Positions 1-64,000 of a stretch of DNA of 64,000 bases are shown here, piece after piece; position 1 is the stretch's first letter; each line of letters opens with the position of its first letter. The notes beneath the pieces were generated by a model. It saw only the letters and a program-made list of their open reading frames with translations, was not told the DNA's origin and did no database searches. The stretch is from Liolophura sinensis. Lineage: Eukaryota > Mollusca > Polyplacophora > Chitonida > Chitonidae. The position numbers were made by a program, and so were the translations under genes. Location of the stretch: assembly GCF_032854445.1 (NCBI RefSeq), contig NC_088305.1, positions 13,813,717 through 13,877,716 on the forward strand. The letters are read 5' to 3'.

Positions 1-261
1 CTGGAAAGGCAAAGAGAAGCTTTCTTTAGATCATTACATTTGGGGGTTGTACTTTGCATTTACCGTTGTGAGTTAAACGACAGACATAAGCGAAAAAATA
101 CTGAAATGGTGTTTCTCGAAAAAGATATTTAAAAATGAACTCATTTTTAACAATTGCATTTGAAGTGAACTTCATTATTTTTGTTCCGCAAAAATATCCC
201 ATATAGATGTTTTATCTCCTCATTCATGACTTCAACAAAACAATCAAGTTATCGGTTATAC
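1..261 (-). other. Intron, no feature seen
   Basis: AT-rich sequence after the donor of the last T exon in the window. I see no exon or repeat in it. Confidence 0.6.
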
Positions 262-63885
<63,624 letters not shown>

Positions 63886-64000
63886 CTGCAGGTGGTAATG
63901 TTAACAAGTGAAAACTTGCATTAGATAATGAAAGCCATATATTTAAAGTAGTGAGGACAGGGGTATGTCTTGTTATTTCCATATTACCAAGCATTAGTCA
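63886..64000 (-). other. Intron upstream of the first T exon in view
   Basis: Pyrimidine-rich on minus close to the acceptor of 63718-63885, then unremarkable. The next 5' exon is outside the window. Confidence 0.5.

Overview
This is animal genomic DNA: AT-rich, intron-rich, with tRNA-derived SINEs and minisatellites. The SINE (tail of ATTTATTTATTTGATTGG type, GTGTTTTACGCCGTACTCAA core, tRNA-like B-box head) is of a kind I associate with molluscs and other lophotrochozoans, so a mollusc is my best guess. That guess is an inference from memory, not a search result.

Essentially the whole window is part of ONE giant gene on the minus strand. It runs from beyond the right edge (5') to beyond the left edge (3'), or possibly ends at a frameshift near the left edge. 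I can place 95 internal exons from splice signals and reading phase, together about 18.9 kb of coding sequence (about 6,290 codons). I see neither a start codon exon nor a normal last exon. The protein alternates two things: Thr/Pro/Gly mucin-like linkers (exon type T, heptads of GTPGTTA type) and about 120-140 residue beta-rich modules, each split over two exons (A then B). In all but the frameshifted last T exon the intron phases are the same: T enters and leaves in phase 1, A enters in phase 1 and leaves in phase 0, B enters in phase 0 and leaves in phase 1. Each module has one Cys at the start of A and one near the end of B. The most upstream module looks like a discoidin (F5/8 type C)-like domain, and I infer that all 31 modules are divergent members of that beta-sandwich group. 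The likely product is a very large secreted or cell-surface, O-glycosylated, acidic mucin-like protein.

Layout in mRNA order (right to left). 63885-56338: linker exons and three diverged modules in long introns holding minisatellites, SINE remnants, a G-rich tract and a long (TA)n. 55287-54410 lies within this stretch and is one of the odd modules. 53527-47657: a small array of three related cassettes with a period near 1.96 kb. 47656-7828: a striking array of 24 near-identical T-A-B cassettes (R24 to R1), each about 1,660 bp with introns as similar as the exons. Higher-order repeats are visible inside it: a three-cassette block of 4,978 bp repeated three times, and a second three-cassette spacing of 4,945 bp marked by a shared 33-bp intron deletion. 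7258-262: a final short linker, one diverged module and a last T exon carrying a 1-nt insertion that brings a TGA into frame. The 2.95-kb intron before that module contains a foldback (long inverted repeat) element.

No second protein-coding gene, rRNA, tRNA gene or CRISPR array is supported. The many plus-strand ORFs are antisense shadows of the repeated exons. Cassettes are called R1-R24 by increasing coordinate, and diverged modules M1-M6 and M31 by mRNA order.
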